Assembly: GCA_963755755.1 (NCBI GenBank)
Contig: CAVWLJ010000008.1
Span: 124,001-188,000 of the forward strand
From: DATKNA01 sp963755755
Lineage (GTDB): Bacteria; Actinomycetota; Actinomycetes; Actinomycetales; Kineosporiaceae
Direction: 5' to 3'
Length of the DNA stretch: 64,000 nt
Notes under the pieces: model-generated
Database searches by the model: none
Told to the model about the DNA's origin: nothing
Seen by the model: only the letters and a program-made list of their open reading frames with translations
Shown here: piece by piece, positions 32,611-40,413 of the stretch
Numbering within the stretch: the first letter of the stretch is position 1
How the letters are laid out: each line of letters begins with the position of its first letter
Program-made: the position numbers and the translations under genes

Positions 32611-34272
32611 GTGGTGTCGCTGCGCATCCCTGCAGGGCGGCGCCGGCTGATGCCGACGCGAGCCAGGGCGGTCACTGTCCTGACGGCCTCGGGGTTGCTC
32701 ACGGCCGCTGCGGCCTCGGCGCCGGCGGCGGTTCCGCAGGCGGCGCAGGCCTCGAACCGGCCCTCGCAGGCTGCCGCGGTGGACCCGAACCTGCTGGCGA
32801 CCATCCAGAGGCAACTCACCGAGCAGGCCCTCCCCGCGAAGGGGGCGCCGCCCACCACCCCTGACGGCGGGGTGCTGACCCTCGGGACGCCGCCGACGGG
32901 CGCGCTGCAGTCCGGCGGCTCAGCACCGACCGCCCCCGGAGCGCTCGCCGCACCGGGCATGCCGGCGGCCGCACTCGCGGCCTACCGCGCCGCCGCGAAC
33001 GCGCTGGCCCGAACCGATCCCTCGTGCCACCTCACGTGGCCGCTGCTCGCGGGCATCGGAACCGTGGAGTCCGCCAACGGCCGGTACGGCGGGGCAACGG
33101 TCGGCGCCGACGGCGTGGTCCGCCCCGCGATCATCGGCATCCGGCTCGACGGTTCGACGCCCGGCACGGGCGTCGTGCACGACACCGACGGCGGCCGCTA
33201 CGACGGCGACAGCCAGTACGACCGCGCCGTCGGGCCCATGCAGTTCCTCCCCGGCACGTGGGTGGCCTACGGCGTCTCGGCGACGCCGGGAGCCTCCCCG
33301 AACCCGCAGAACATGAACGACGCCGCGCTCACCGCGGGGCACTACCTGTGCGCGACGGGGCTGGACCTCTCGCTCTCCGGCACCGGTGTCCGCGCCGCCG
33401 TCCTGGCCTACAACGGCTCCGACTCCTACGCGAACACCGTGCTCCGCCTGGCGCACGCGTACGCGACCGAACCGCTGGGCCAGGTCGCCGGGGGCGCCGG
33501 GAGCGCCGGGACGCCGGCGAGCTCGCCGACGCCGCCGACGCCGCCGACGCCGGTCAGTCCAGCGCCCAGCCCGACGACGAGCCACAGCACCCCCACGCCG
33601 TCCACGTCGGCCCCGACGCCGACCCGCAGCACGCCGTCGACTCCGCCCACGACCTCCCCCACGACGTCGCCGACCACCTCGCCCACGACCTCGCCGACCA
33701 CCTCGCCCACGACCTCGCCGACCACATCGCCCACGACCTCGCCGACCACATCACCCACGACGTCGCCCACGATCTCGCCGACCACATCACCCACGACGTC
33801 GCCCACCACGTCACCGACCACGTCGCCCTCTACGTCGAGCTCGAGCTCGAGCACGTCCTCGACTCCGAGCACGTCCTCCACTCCGAGCACGTCGTCCACC
33901 CCGAGCACGTCGTCCACTCCGAGCACGTCGTCCACCCCGAGCACGTCGGCGTCCCCGAGCACGTCGGCGTCCCCGAGGCCCGCTGCGCCGCACGCGGTCG
34001 CCACGGTCACCGTCACGGCGAAGGCCTCCGACGTGACCGCGACCTGGAAGCCGCCGGCGTCCGGCGGGACGGTGACGACCTACGCCGTCGTCCTCGAACG
34101 CCGGCGCAGCGACGGCACGTGGGCCGTGATCGCGAAGGCGACCGTCCCGGCGGACGACCGGAAGTGGACCGTCAACGCGGCGACCGCGGGCACCTATCGC
34201 GTGACCGTGGTGGCGACCGGCAAGGGCGGCTCCTCCGACCCGCGGGCGAGCGCCTCGGTCACCGTCTCCTGA
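32611..34272 (+). CDS. Secreted lytic transglycosylase-like protein with Thr/Ser/Pro repeats and fibronectin type III domain
   Basis: 553 residues. Signal peptide from GTG 32611 or ATG 32650 (RAVTVLTASGLLTAAAASAP). The lysozyme-fold domain (residues about 120-285) has LLAGIGTVESANGRYGG with the catalytic Glu, RAVGPMQFLPGTWVAYGV, DAALTAGHYLCATGLDLS and VLAYNGSDSYANTVLRLA, as in MltB/RipA-associated transglycosylases that cleave the peptidoglycan glycan. Residues about 300-460 are a spacer of SPTT units, then STPST and SASP units, likely wall-spanning and possibly O-mannosylated. The C-terminus is one fibronectin type III domain (ATVTVTAKASDVTATWKPPA). It should act in wall remodelling at the surface. 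Confidence 0.87.
   Translation: MVSLRIPAGRRRLMPTRARAVTVLTASGLLTAAAASAPAAVPQAAQASNRPSQAAAVDPNLLATIQRQLTEQALPAKGAPPTTPDGGVLTLGTPPTGALQSGGSAPTAPGALAAPGMPAAALAAYRAAANALARTDPSCHLTWPLLAGIGTVESANGRYGGATVGADGVVRPAIIGIRLDGSTPGTGVVHDTDGGRYDGDSQYDRAVGPMQFLPGTWVAYGVSATPGASPNPQNMNDAALTAGHYLCATGLDLSLSGTGVRAAVLAYNGSDSYANTVLRLAHAYATEPLGQVAGGAGSAGTPASSPTPPTPPTPVSPAPSPTTSHSTPTPSTSAPTPTRSTPSTPPTTSPTTSPTTSPTTSPTTSPTTSPTTSPTTSPTTSPTTSPTISPTTSPTTSPTTSPTTSPSTSSSSSSTSSTPSTSSTPSTSSTPSTSSTPSTSSTPSTSASPSTSASPRPAAPHAVATVTVTAKASDVTATWKPPASGGTVTTYAVVLERRRSDGTWAVIAKATVPADDRKWTVNAATAGTYRVTVVATGKGGSSDPRASASVTVS
33650..33975 (+). repeat. Degenerate tandem repeats encoding a Thr/Ser/Pro spacer
   Basis: About 180 bp of 12-bp units encoding TSPT are followed by about 70 bp of serine codons and an array of 15-bp units encoding STPST-like blocks. 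The units differ by synonymous changes and the reading frame is kept throughout. Such arrays expand and contract by slippage, so spacer length should vary between strains. Confidence 0.9.
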
Positions 34273-34338
34273 CGACCTCGGGCGCGATCGCGCCGGACGG
34301 GACGGCGACGACGTGCCGCCGTCCCACCGCTCCGGGCG

Positions 34339-34935
34339 TCAGGCCGAGGTGTCGACCATCAACCCGTCCTGCAGCACCGAGGCGAGCTGGTCGCGATCGA
34401 CGCCCTTGTCGTCGACGAGCTGGGCGAGGCTGCCGCCGCCGCGCAGCGAGGCCAGCAGATCGTCCGACGTCGTCCCGAGCAGGGAGCTCAGCCCGTCGAG
34501 CGTGGCGCGCTGCCCGGCGTCCAGCGACGATCCGAGCACACCGCTGACCGCGCTCGTTCCGGACTCGGCGGAAGGCGTGCCGGACGGCGGGACCGATGGA
34601 CGCGGCGAACCGACCCGGGTCGCGATGGACTGCGCGATCTGATCCGCCCGGCCGGACTGCTGAACCCCGGCAGGCAGCCCCGCCTTGATCGCCGAGATCA
34701 GGTCGTCGTGCGAGACGCCCTTCTGCTGCGCCAGGTCGTCCAGGCTCGTGCCGCTCTGGAGCGCCGCGGACACGTCCTGGTCGCTCATGCCCAGCGCTTT
34801 GGCAGCGCTCTCGAGGGCTCCTCCCCCGTGATGGTGGTGCCGGTGGCCGCCCTGCGTGCCCTGCGTTCCGGTCGTCTGGGTACTCGCCCAGGATGCGGCG
34901 AGGCTCCCGCCGCCGACCGCGTCGATCGATCCCAT
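34339..34935 (-). CDS. Uncharacterised protein with two related helical repeats and a His tract
   Basis: 198 residues from ATG 34935. After GSIDAVGGGSLAASW comes a Gly/Thr stretch and HRHHHHGGG. Two related modules follow: LGMSDQDVSAALQSGTSLDD with LAQQKGVSHDDLISAI, and LGTTSDDLLASLRGGGSLAQ with LVDDKGVDRDQLASVL. They are separated by a Pro/Ser linker (residues about 105-130). No signal peptide or membrane segment. I know the modules only from uncharacterised proteins; the His tract might bind metal. It is alone between two convergent or divergent neighbours. Confidence 0.65.
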   Translation of the reverse strand: MGSIDAVGGGSLAASWASTQTTGTQGTQGGHRHHHHGGGALESAAKALGMSDQDVSAALQSGTSLDDLAQQKGVSHDDLISAIKAGLPAGVQQSGRADQIAQSIATRVGSPRPSVPPSGTPSAESGTSAVSGVLGSSLDAGQRATLDGLSSLLGTTSDDLLASLRGGGSLAQLVDDKGVDRDQLASVLQDGLMVDTSA

Positions 34936-35080
34936 CGTCGTGGCTTCCTTCCCGGGGTCGACCCTCGACCCCGACGGTCAGAGATCGACCACCGGGCGGC
35001 GGGACCCGACCTCAGAACGCGGGTTGCCAGCACATTCACAGCTGCACGATCAGCTGCGGTCCAGCGACCTTGTAGCCGCG

Positions 35081-35119
35081 GCGAACGGGTGGCGGTCGTC
35101 GTGGCCACCCCCCGTTCGC
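35081..35119. terminator. Stem-loop downstream of the methyltransferase gene
   Basis: GCGAACGGGTGGC (35081-35093) pairs with GCCACCCCCCGTTCGC (35104-35119), with two extra bases bulged in the second arm and a 10-nt loop. It ends 12 nt beyond the stop of the leftward methyltransferase gene (35132), the expected place for its terminator. Confidence 0.6.
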
Positions 35120-35131
35120 TGTGGAGCACGT

Positions 35132-35908
35132 TCAGCTTCGGGAAGGCGCCACGGCGCGCGCGGCATGGGCGACCGCCCGGATGGTGAACGGTGCCTCCGG
35201 GAGCAACTCGCGACACCGCCCGCGCAGCCGCTCGCGGTCCTGGCGCGACAGCGACGCCACGTGCAGGCCGGCCGGGCCGACGCCGAGGGTGTAGGGCTGC
35301 CACCAGTCCTCGAACGACGCGTGCGGGACCTCGACGGCCAGCTCGCCGCTCTCGGCGTCCGGCATACCCGCGGCGGCGAAGAGCTCCGCGAGGGAACCGG
35401 CCCGCGCCCCCGGCAGCGCCGTCTCGTCCCGGACGCCGGGGGTGACGTCGTGGGCCGCCGCCCAGAAGGGGTCGAGCGGACTGCGCTGACCCGCGTAGTC
35501 CCAGACGCAGGCGGCGACCGTGCCGCCGGGGCGGGCGACGCGCGCCATCTCGGTCAACCCCCGCACCGGGTCCGTCATGAAGTGCACGACGAGCTGGGCG
35601 AGCACGACGTCGAAGGCGGCGTCCCCGAACGGCAGCTGCTCGGCGGAGGCCTGCCGGACGTCGACCGCGGGGAACCGCTCCCGCGCCGCGGCGACGAAGG
35701 GCGGCGAGGGCTCCACCGCTGCCACCGCCGCGGCGCTGAGACGCTCGACGAGCACGGCGGTGAGCGCACCAGGCCCGGAACCGACGTCGAGGGCGGTGGA
35801 GGGGGCTTGGACGCCGGCGAGGTCGGCGAACTTCACCGCGAGCTGCTGGGAGTAACGGCCCATGAAGCGCCCGTAGGCATCAGCGGTGACGTCGAACACG
35901 GCGGTCAC
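35132..35908 (-). CDS. Class I SAM-dependent methyltransferase
   Basis: 258 residues from GTG 35908. Methyltransf_11-type Rossmann fold: motif I ALDVGSGPGALTAVLVERL binds S-adenosylmethionine, motif II AAVEPSPPFVAAARERFP, then ASAEQLPFGDAAFDVVLAQL and VARPGGTVAACVWDYAG. The N-terminus FDVTADAYGRFMGRYSQQLA is typical of small-molecule methyltransferases. The substrate is unknown. It is monocistronic, with a hairpin terminator downstream. Confidence 0.85.
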   Translation of the reverse strand: MTAVFDVTADAYGRFMGRYSQQLAVKFADLAGVQAPSTALDVGSGPGALTAVLVERLSAAAVAAVEPSPPFVAAARERFPAVDVRQASAEQLPFGDAAFDVVLAQLVVHFMTDPVRGLTEMARVARPGGTVAACVWDYAGQRSPLDPFWAAAHDVTPGVRDETALPGARAGSLAELFAAAGMPDAESGELAVEVPHASFEDWWQPYTLGVGPAGLHVASLSRQDRERLRGRCRELLPEAPFTIRAVAHAARAVAPSRS

Positions 35909-36052
35909 GCTAGACCGTGCCGCCCCTCGTGGAGCGCGCCTTGGAGCACGCCTGCCTGTCTCCACCGTCGGGCCGTTCGCGACGTCCGGCGCGCTGACGC
36001 ACGCATCGCCCGGTCGTCGCTATCCGCGAGCTGTCGGTGCCCAGCCGGCGGA

Positions 36053-37030
36053 TCACCTCACGCCCGATTCGACAGTCAGTATTCCGGCGTCCGCATCCAG
36101 GGTGGCCATGGTCCCGATCGGCAGCGCCAGAGGGCTCTCCCCGTGACCTATCGGCAATCCACCCAGTACGGGTACCCCCAACGCACCCAATCTGTCCCTC
36201 AAGACGTCTATCTCGGTGCAGCGAGAGTCCGATGACGGGTCGGTCGCGCTCCCGCATCCCGTGTATTGCCCGACGGCTACGCCGGCAACACCCTTCAAGA
36301 TACCCGCGTTTCTCAGCATGGTGAGTTGCCGGTCGATATGACCCAGCCGCACGTTCACCGCCTCGAGCAAGAGTATTGCCTCCCCGAAGTCCGGCAGAGC
36401 CCACCCGGCAGCGGTCGCGATCGAATCCTGATTGCCACCGATGAGTCGGCCGGTCGCCTTGCCGCCGGTGGTCAGCTCGTGCGTATGTTCGCTCGTCGTG
36501 GAGGGGATTTCGATCGGTTCCGTGGTGGTGACCGCTCTCACGAAGGACTCGGCGCTCCTTGCACCGAAACTCTCCGCATCCCAGGGCGCCCCGTGAATGC
36601 CGACGAGACCACAGGCTTTCATCAGTGCCATGTGCAGGATCGTGATCTCACTGAACCCCACGACGAGCTTCGGGCGCCTGCGCGCGGCCTCGACGTCCAA
36701 GCCGTGGGCAATGCGATAGGCACCCTTGCCCCCACGCGTGGCTATGATCGCCTTGATGCCCGGGTCGCGTAGAGCCTCGTTGAAATCACGGAGTCGGTCT
36801 ACGTCCGTACCGGCGAGGTAATCGAGAGTCGTGTCCACATCGTAGACATGCGTACCGTACTCGACGCGTAAGCCTAATGCTTCCAGCACCGCGGTGGCGC
36901 GTTCGAGCCCACCCTCGGGCACCGGGCTCGCCGGTGACACGAAACGTACCCGGTCGCCGGGCCGCAATCGTGGCGGCCGGATGACACCGCTCCCCGCTCC
37001 AGAAGGTGCACGTGCTCCATCGCCCATCAC
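36053..37030 (-). CDS. Peptidase S66 family (LD-carboxypeptidase / MccF-like)
   Basis: 325 residues from ATG 37030. Family opening RPPRLRPGDRVRFVSPASPV, AIIATRGGKGAYRIA, nucleophile serine in KLVVGFSEITILHMALM, catalytic Glu in ILLLEAVNVRLGHIDRQLT, and catalytic His in GGLPIGHGESPLALPIG. S66 enzymes remove D-alanine from muropeptides during wall recycling; some (MccF) instead give immunity to microcin C-type nucleotide antibiotics. Choosing between these needs more than the sequence. The gene uses visibly more A/T-ending codons than its neighbours, suggesting transfer. Confidence 0.85.
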   Translation of the reverse strand: MMGDGARAPSGAGSGVIRPPRLRPGDRVRFVSPASPVPEGGLERATAVLEALGLRVEYGTHVYDVDTTLDYLAGTDVDRLRDFNEALRDPGIKAIIATRGGKGAYRIAHGLDVEAARRRPKLVVGFSEITILHMALMKACGLVGIHGAPWDAESFGARSAESFVRAVTTTEPIEIPSTTSEHTHELTTGGKATGRLIGGNQDSIATAAGWALPDFGEAILLLEAVNVRLGHIDRQLTMLRNAGILKGVAGVAVGQYTGCGSATDPSSDSRCTEIDVLRDRLGALGVPVLGGLPIGHGESPLALPIGTMATLDADAGILTVESGVR

Positions 37031-37310
37031 CCCATCCTCCTCGGGAGCTGGACTCTCTCGCCTCTGGGACGGTTCCGGGACGACCGCGCGAACAGGCGCG
37101 CCTGTGGCTGGATGCGGAGCAATGGAGACCCCGACCCGGCGTACGCGGGCGAGCGTCGGTGCCGGCGAGCAACACGGACGTCGGGGGACCGTGCTTGGTC
37201 GCCGCCGTCGCCGTCGGGATGCTTCGGGCGTAGGCCGCAGCGGATGTGGCAGCTGATGCCGGCCGGATCAGTGCGAGTGCGATGAACGGGGCTCGTGCCA
37301 GCCTGGAACG

Positions 37311-38541
37311 GTGAACCGGGCACCACGATCGTCCTCGGCCTTCGCCTCGCTGGCGGGGGCCGTTCTCCTTCTCGGCATCGCGGACTCGATGGTCGGCTCC
37401 TACGCCGTGCTCTTCGCCGCCGACGAGGTCGGCCTGACTCCCGTTCAGGTCGGCGTGTTCGTGTCGGCACCGGCAGTCGGCGGGATCCTCGTCAGCTCGC
37501 TGCTCGGGCGGCGTTTCGACCGGCGTCCGACACGGCGCTATGCAGCGCTCGTCGCCGTCGGCGGGGCACTCGGCCTGTCCGCCATGGCCGTCAGCCGGTC
37601 CTTCGTCGTCCTGGTCGCCGTCGCCCTGACGCTGATGGGCCCGCTCAGCGCCGCGTTCCCGCAGCTCTTCACCCTTGCCCGCGTCGTGCTGGGCGATGGC
37701 GCCGCCGGGCGACGTTCCGCTCCTCTGCTGCGCTCCGGATGGTCGCTCGCGTGGGCGGTCGGGCCCCTGCTCGGCGCGGCCGTGCTGGCCAGGTCCGGGT
37801 ACCCGGCGCTGCTCCTCGCGGCGGCCGCGACCCTGCTCCTGACGGCGGTGCTGACGCTCACCGTGCCCCGGCCGAGAGCCAATCCGGCGGACGCCGACTC
37901 CGACGAACCGTCGTCCATGGCTCAGACGCCGTCGGCACGTCTGGGCCGGCTCCCCCTGGCCCTGCTCGTCGCCGCGGTCGCCGCGTTCTTCACCGCGATG
38001 TACGCGGGGTCCGTGGCGCTCCCGCTCTTCGTCACGCGGGCGCTCCACCAGCCGGACTCCTCGGTGGGGGCGCTGTACAGCGCCTGCGCCGCAGTCGAGG
38101 TGGTCGCCGCACTCGCCCTCGCCGCCCTGCCGCCCTCAGGTCAGCCAACGCGCGCTGATCACGGGCGGCATGGTCGCGTTCATCGTCTACTACGGGCTGA
38201 CGGTCATCGCCGGAGGCATGCCGCTGTTGCTCGCCGGGCAGGTGGCGCGAGGCATCGGGATCGCCGTCGTCGGCGCCGCCGGCATCCGGTTCTTCCAAGA
38301 GGCGTTGGCCCCCGAGACCGGCCGCGCCACCACGCTGTTCTCGAATGCCAGCACAGCTGGATCGCTCGTGGCCGGCGTCCTCGCCGGCGCGGCCGTGCGA
38401 GCCGTCGGGTACACCAGCGCCCTGGCCCTCTGCGGCGCGCTCGCGGTGCTCGCCACGGTGCTCTTCGTCGCGGGATCCTCCCCCCGCATGAGGGCCCGGG
38501 ACCGGGAGCCCGAGGAGGTCCTCAGTTCGGCAGCAGGCTGA
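37311..38541 (+). pseudogene. MFS exporter of the sugar-efflux (SET-like) type, one frameshift
   Basis: From GTG 37311 the first 270 or so residues hold eight membrane spans (FASLAGAVLLLGIADSMVGS through GALYSACAAVEVVAALALAA). The MFS A-loop is GRRFDRRPTRR. Near 38140 the frame changes and resumes as GGMVAFIVYYGLTVIAGGMP, LLLAGQVARGIGIAVVGAAG and further spans to about 38500. Corrected length is about 410 residues with 12 spans, in the SetA/SotB group that exports sugars or drugs. It is monocistronic. The single break in a well-preserved gene may be a sequence error. Confidence 0.75.
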
Positions 38542-38582
38542 GCGACCCGAGCGTCACGGCGGCGGGGCCAGGTGTCGCTGCG

Positions 38583-39395
38583 TCAACCGAGCTCGGCGAG
38601 TAGTTCCGGGAGGAGTGGGGCAGCAGCGGCCGAGTCGCGGATCGATACGGGACGGGTGGCGCCGACGAGTGCGACCACCGCGTCCGATTGCGCCAGAACC
38701 CAGGCGACGGCCAGGCGGTGGGCGCTCGTGCCGGTGCGGTCGGCGAGGGACCGCAGTGGGGCGAACGCATCGCCGGCGATCGCGCCGGGACCGCCGAGCG
38801 GCATGTAGGCGAGATACCCGATGCCTTCCCGAGTGCAGTACTCGACCATGGGAAGGTCGTCCCGGACGGCGAACGACAGCCGGTTCTGCACGGTCGCGAT
38901 CGGCGCGACCGTTCGGGCCTCCTGGAGTTGGTCGATCGTCACGTTCGACAGCCCGATCGCGGCGACCTTGCCTGCGTGGCGCAGATCGGCGAGCGCGCCG
39001 ACGCTCTCGGCCAGCGGCACGCCCGGGTCGACATGGTGCAGCTGATAGAGGTCGATGCGCTCGACGCCGAGGGTCCGCAGGCTGATCTCGCAGTGGCGCC
39101 GGAGGGTTGAGGGCCGGCCGTCGACGGGGAAGTCGTCGCCGTCGCGCCAGTGGCCGCCCTTCGTCGCCACGATCGGCTGCTCGCCCCGCCACTGGCGCAG
39201 ACCGCTCGCCACGACGGCCTCAGCGAAGGATTCGATCCCGGGGCGCGTGTAGGCCAGCGCCGTATCGATCAGCCGGACGCCGGACTCCAGCGCGGCCAGG
39301 GTCACCTCGACGCCGTCATCCACGGAGCGGCCGAAGAAGGCCAGGGGTGCCGTACCGAGCCCGACGCGGCCGATCTCCTTCTCCTCGATGCGCAT
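38583..39395 (-). CDS. Aldo/keto reductase
   Basis: 270 residues from ATG 39395. TIM-barrel NADPH-dependent oxidoreductase of the YajO/pyridoxal-reductase-like branch. Visible are VGLGTAPLAFFGRSVDDG, RLIDTALAYTR (catalytic Asp and Tyr), IVATKGGHWRDGDDFPVDGR (catalytic Lys), IDLYQLHHVDPGVPL (active-site His), and the C-terminal cofactor region DAVVALVGATRPVSIRDS. It reduces aldehydes or ketones; the substrate is unknown. It lies 85 bp after the MBL-fold gene on the same strand. Confidence 0.88.
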   Translation of the reverse strand: MRIEEKEIGRVGLGTAPLAFFGRSVDDGVEVTLAALESGVRLIDTALAYTRPGIESFAEAVVASGLRQWRGEQPIVATKGGHWRDGDDFPVDGRPSTLRRHCEISLRTLGVERIDLYQLHHVDPGVPLAESVGALADLRHAGKVAAIGLSNVTIDQLQEARTVAPIATVQNRLSFAVRDDLPMVEYCTREGIGYLAYMPLGGPGAIAGDAFAPLRSLADRTGTSAHRLAVAWVLAQSDAVVALVGATRPVSIRDSAAAAPLLPELLAELG

Positions 39396-39480
39396 CGTCG
39401 TCTCCTGCTTCCAGACACGTGTTGTTGTCCTCGTTCCGGCGAGGAAGCGCGCACTGGACGGCGAGGACGAGGTGGCGTCG

Positions 39481-40284
39481 TCAGCTCGGCAGCGGGTGGA
39501 GGGTGAACGGCTCTCCCGGCGCCAGCTGGATGATGCGGTCGGGGTTGTCGACCCGACCTGGCAGCGATGCGGGATCGGCATTGAAGGGCGGGAAGTCGGG
39601 TGCGTCGACGCAGCCCCAGTGGTGCAGCAGCAGTGGCGTGTGAGGATAGGCGTTCGCCATCGTGACCGCGCCATCGAGCCCGAAGTGCCATTCACTGTCC
39701 GAGAAGTCGAACAGCATCGCGTCCGGTGTCGGCATGCGCAGGTGATGCTCGGGGATGAGCCGGGAATCGCCCGGTGCCCAGAGCGTGCCGTCGGGGGTTT
39801 CGATCCAGAACCCGCAGCAGTCCTGGGCGTGGAAGACGCGGTCGCTGGCTCCGGGAACATCGTTCTGCCAGGCGTGGTCGGCCGGGGTCACGGTCACCTG
39901 GATCGGGCCTACGGTGAAGCGGTCGCCGATGTCATGACCGGTTGAGGGCAACCCTTCGCCCTTCATCAGCGTGTCCACATAGCGCGTGGAGTGGAAGGTT
40001 GTGGTGACCGGCGCCAGCCGGCGGCAGGTGGGGACGCTGTAGTGGTCGTTGTCGCTGTGGGTGACCAGCACTGCATCCAGCCGCGGCACCGCATCAGGAG
40101 TGATCGGAAAGTCGATCATCACCGGCATGTCGAAGCCGCCGAGCAGCGGGTCGATCATCAGCGTCGTCCCCCGGGAGTTGACAAGAAACCCGGCCATCCC
40201 GAGCCAGCGCAGCACGGTTCCGTCGTGCAGGTCGAAGGACTCGGCGCCGAACGGCTGGGTCTTCGGTGCTCGTGCCTGCTGCAT
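39481..40284 (-). CDS. MBL-fold metallohydrolase (UlaG-like)
   Basis: 267 residues from ATG 40284. Opening LRWLGMAGFLVNSRGTTLMI DPLL (strand and D), the metal site VTHSDNDHYSVPTC (HxDxDH variant: H-S-D-N-D-H), TPADHAWQNDV, CCGFWIETPDGTLWAPGDSR (ligand Asp) and LLLHHWGCVDAPDF (ligand His). This is the UlaG/RNase Z-like beta-lactamase fold that hydrolyses esters, lactones or phosphodiesters using two metals. It is next to the aldo/keto reductase and divergent from the MFS gene; the substrate is unknown. Confidence 0.85.
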   Translation of the reverse strand: MQQARAPKTQPFGAESFDLHDGTVLRWLGMAGFLVNSRGTTLMIDPLLGGFDMPVMIDFPITPDAVPRLDAVLVTHSDNDHYSVPTCRRLAPVTTTFHSTRYVDTLMKGEGLPSTGHDIGDRFTVGPIQVTVTPADHAWQNDVPGASDRVFHAQDCCGFWIETPDGTLWAPGDSRLIPEHHLRMPTPDAMLFDFSDSEWHFGLDGAVTMANAYPHTPLLLHHWGCVDAPDFPPFNADPASLPGRVDNPDRIIQLAPGEPFTLHPLPS

Positions 40285-40413
40285 ATCAGTGACCCTACCG
40301 AGCCCGGTCCCATCGGGAGCTGGCGTACACCGTCCAGGCAACCGGCCTGCTGGTGCCGTCGGCGCCCCGCCCTGCACTCCCGGCGTCGCGCGGACGGGTT
40401 CTATCGTCGCGTC

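Noticed and set aside
33650..33975. CRISPR-like regular repeats
   Set aside because: Units are 12-15 bp, directly adjacent without unique spacers, and encode a protein spacer in frame.
33426..34016. Leftward frame with a striking GDVVGEVVGDV repeat
   Set aside because: It is only the antisense reading of the Thr/Ser/Pro spacer repeats in the transglycosylase gene.
36786..38048. Leftward open frame across the S66/MFS intergenic region
   Set aside because: Mostly antisense of the MFS gene, with low-complexity Arg/Gly content and no conserved segment. The 37031-37310 gap shows nothing definite.
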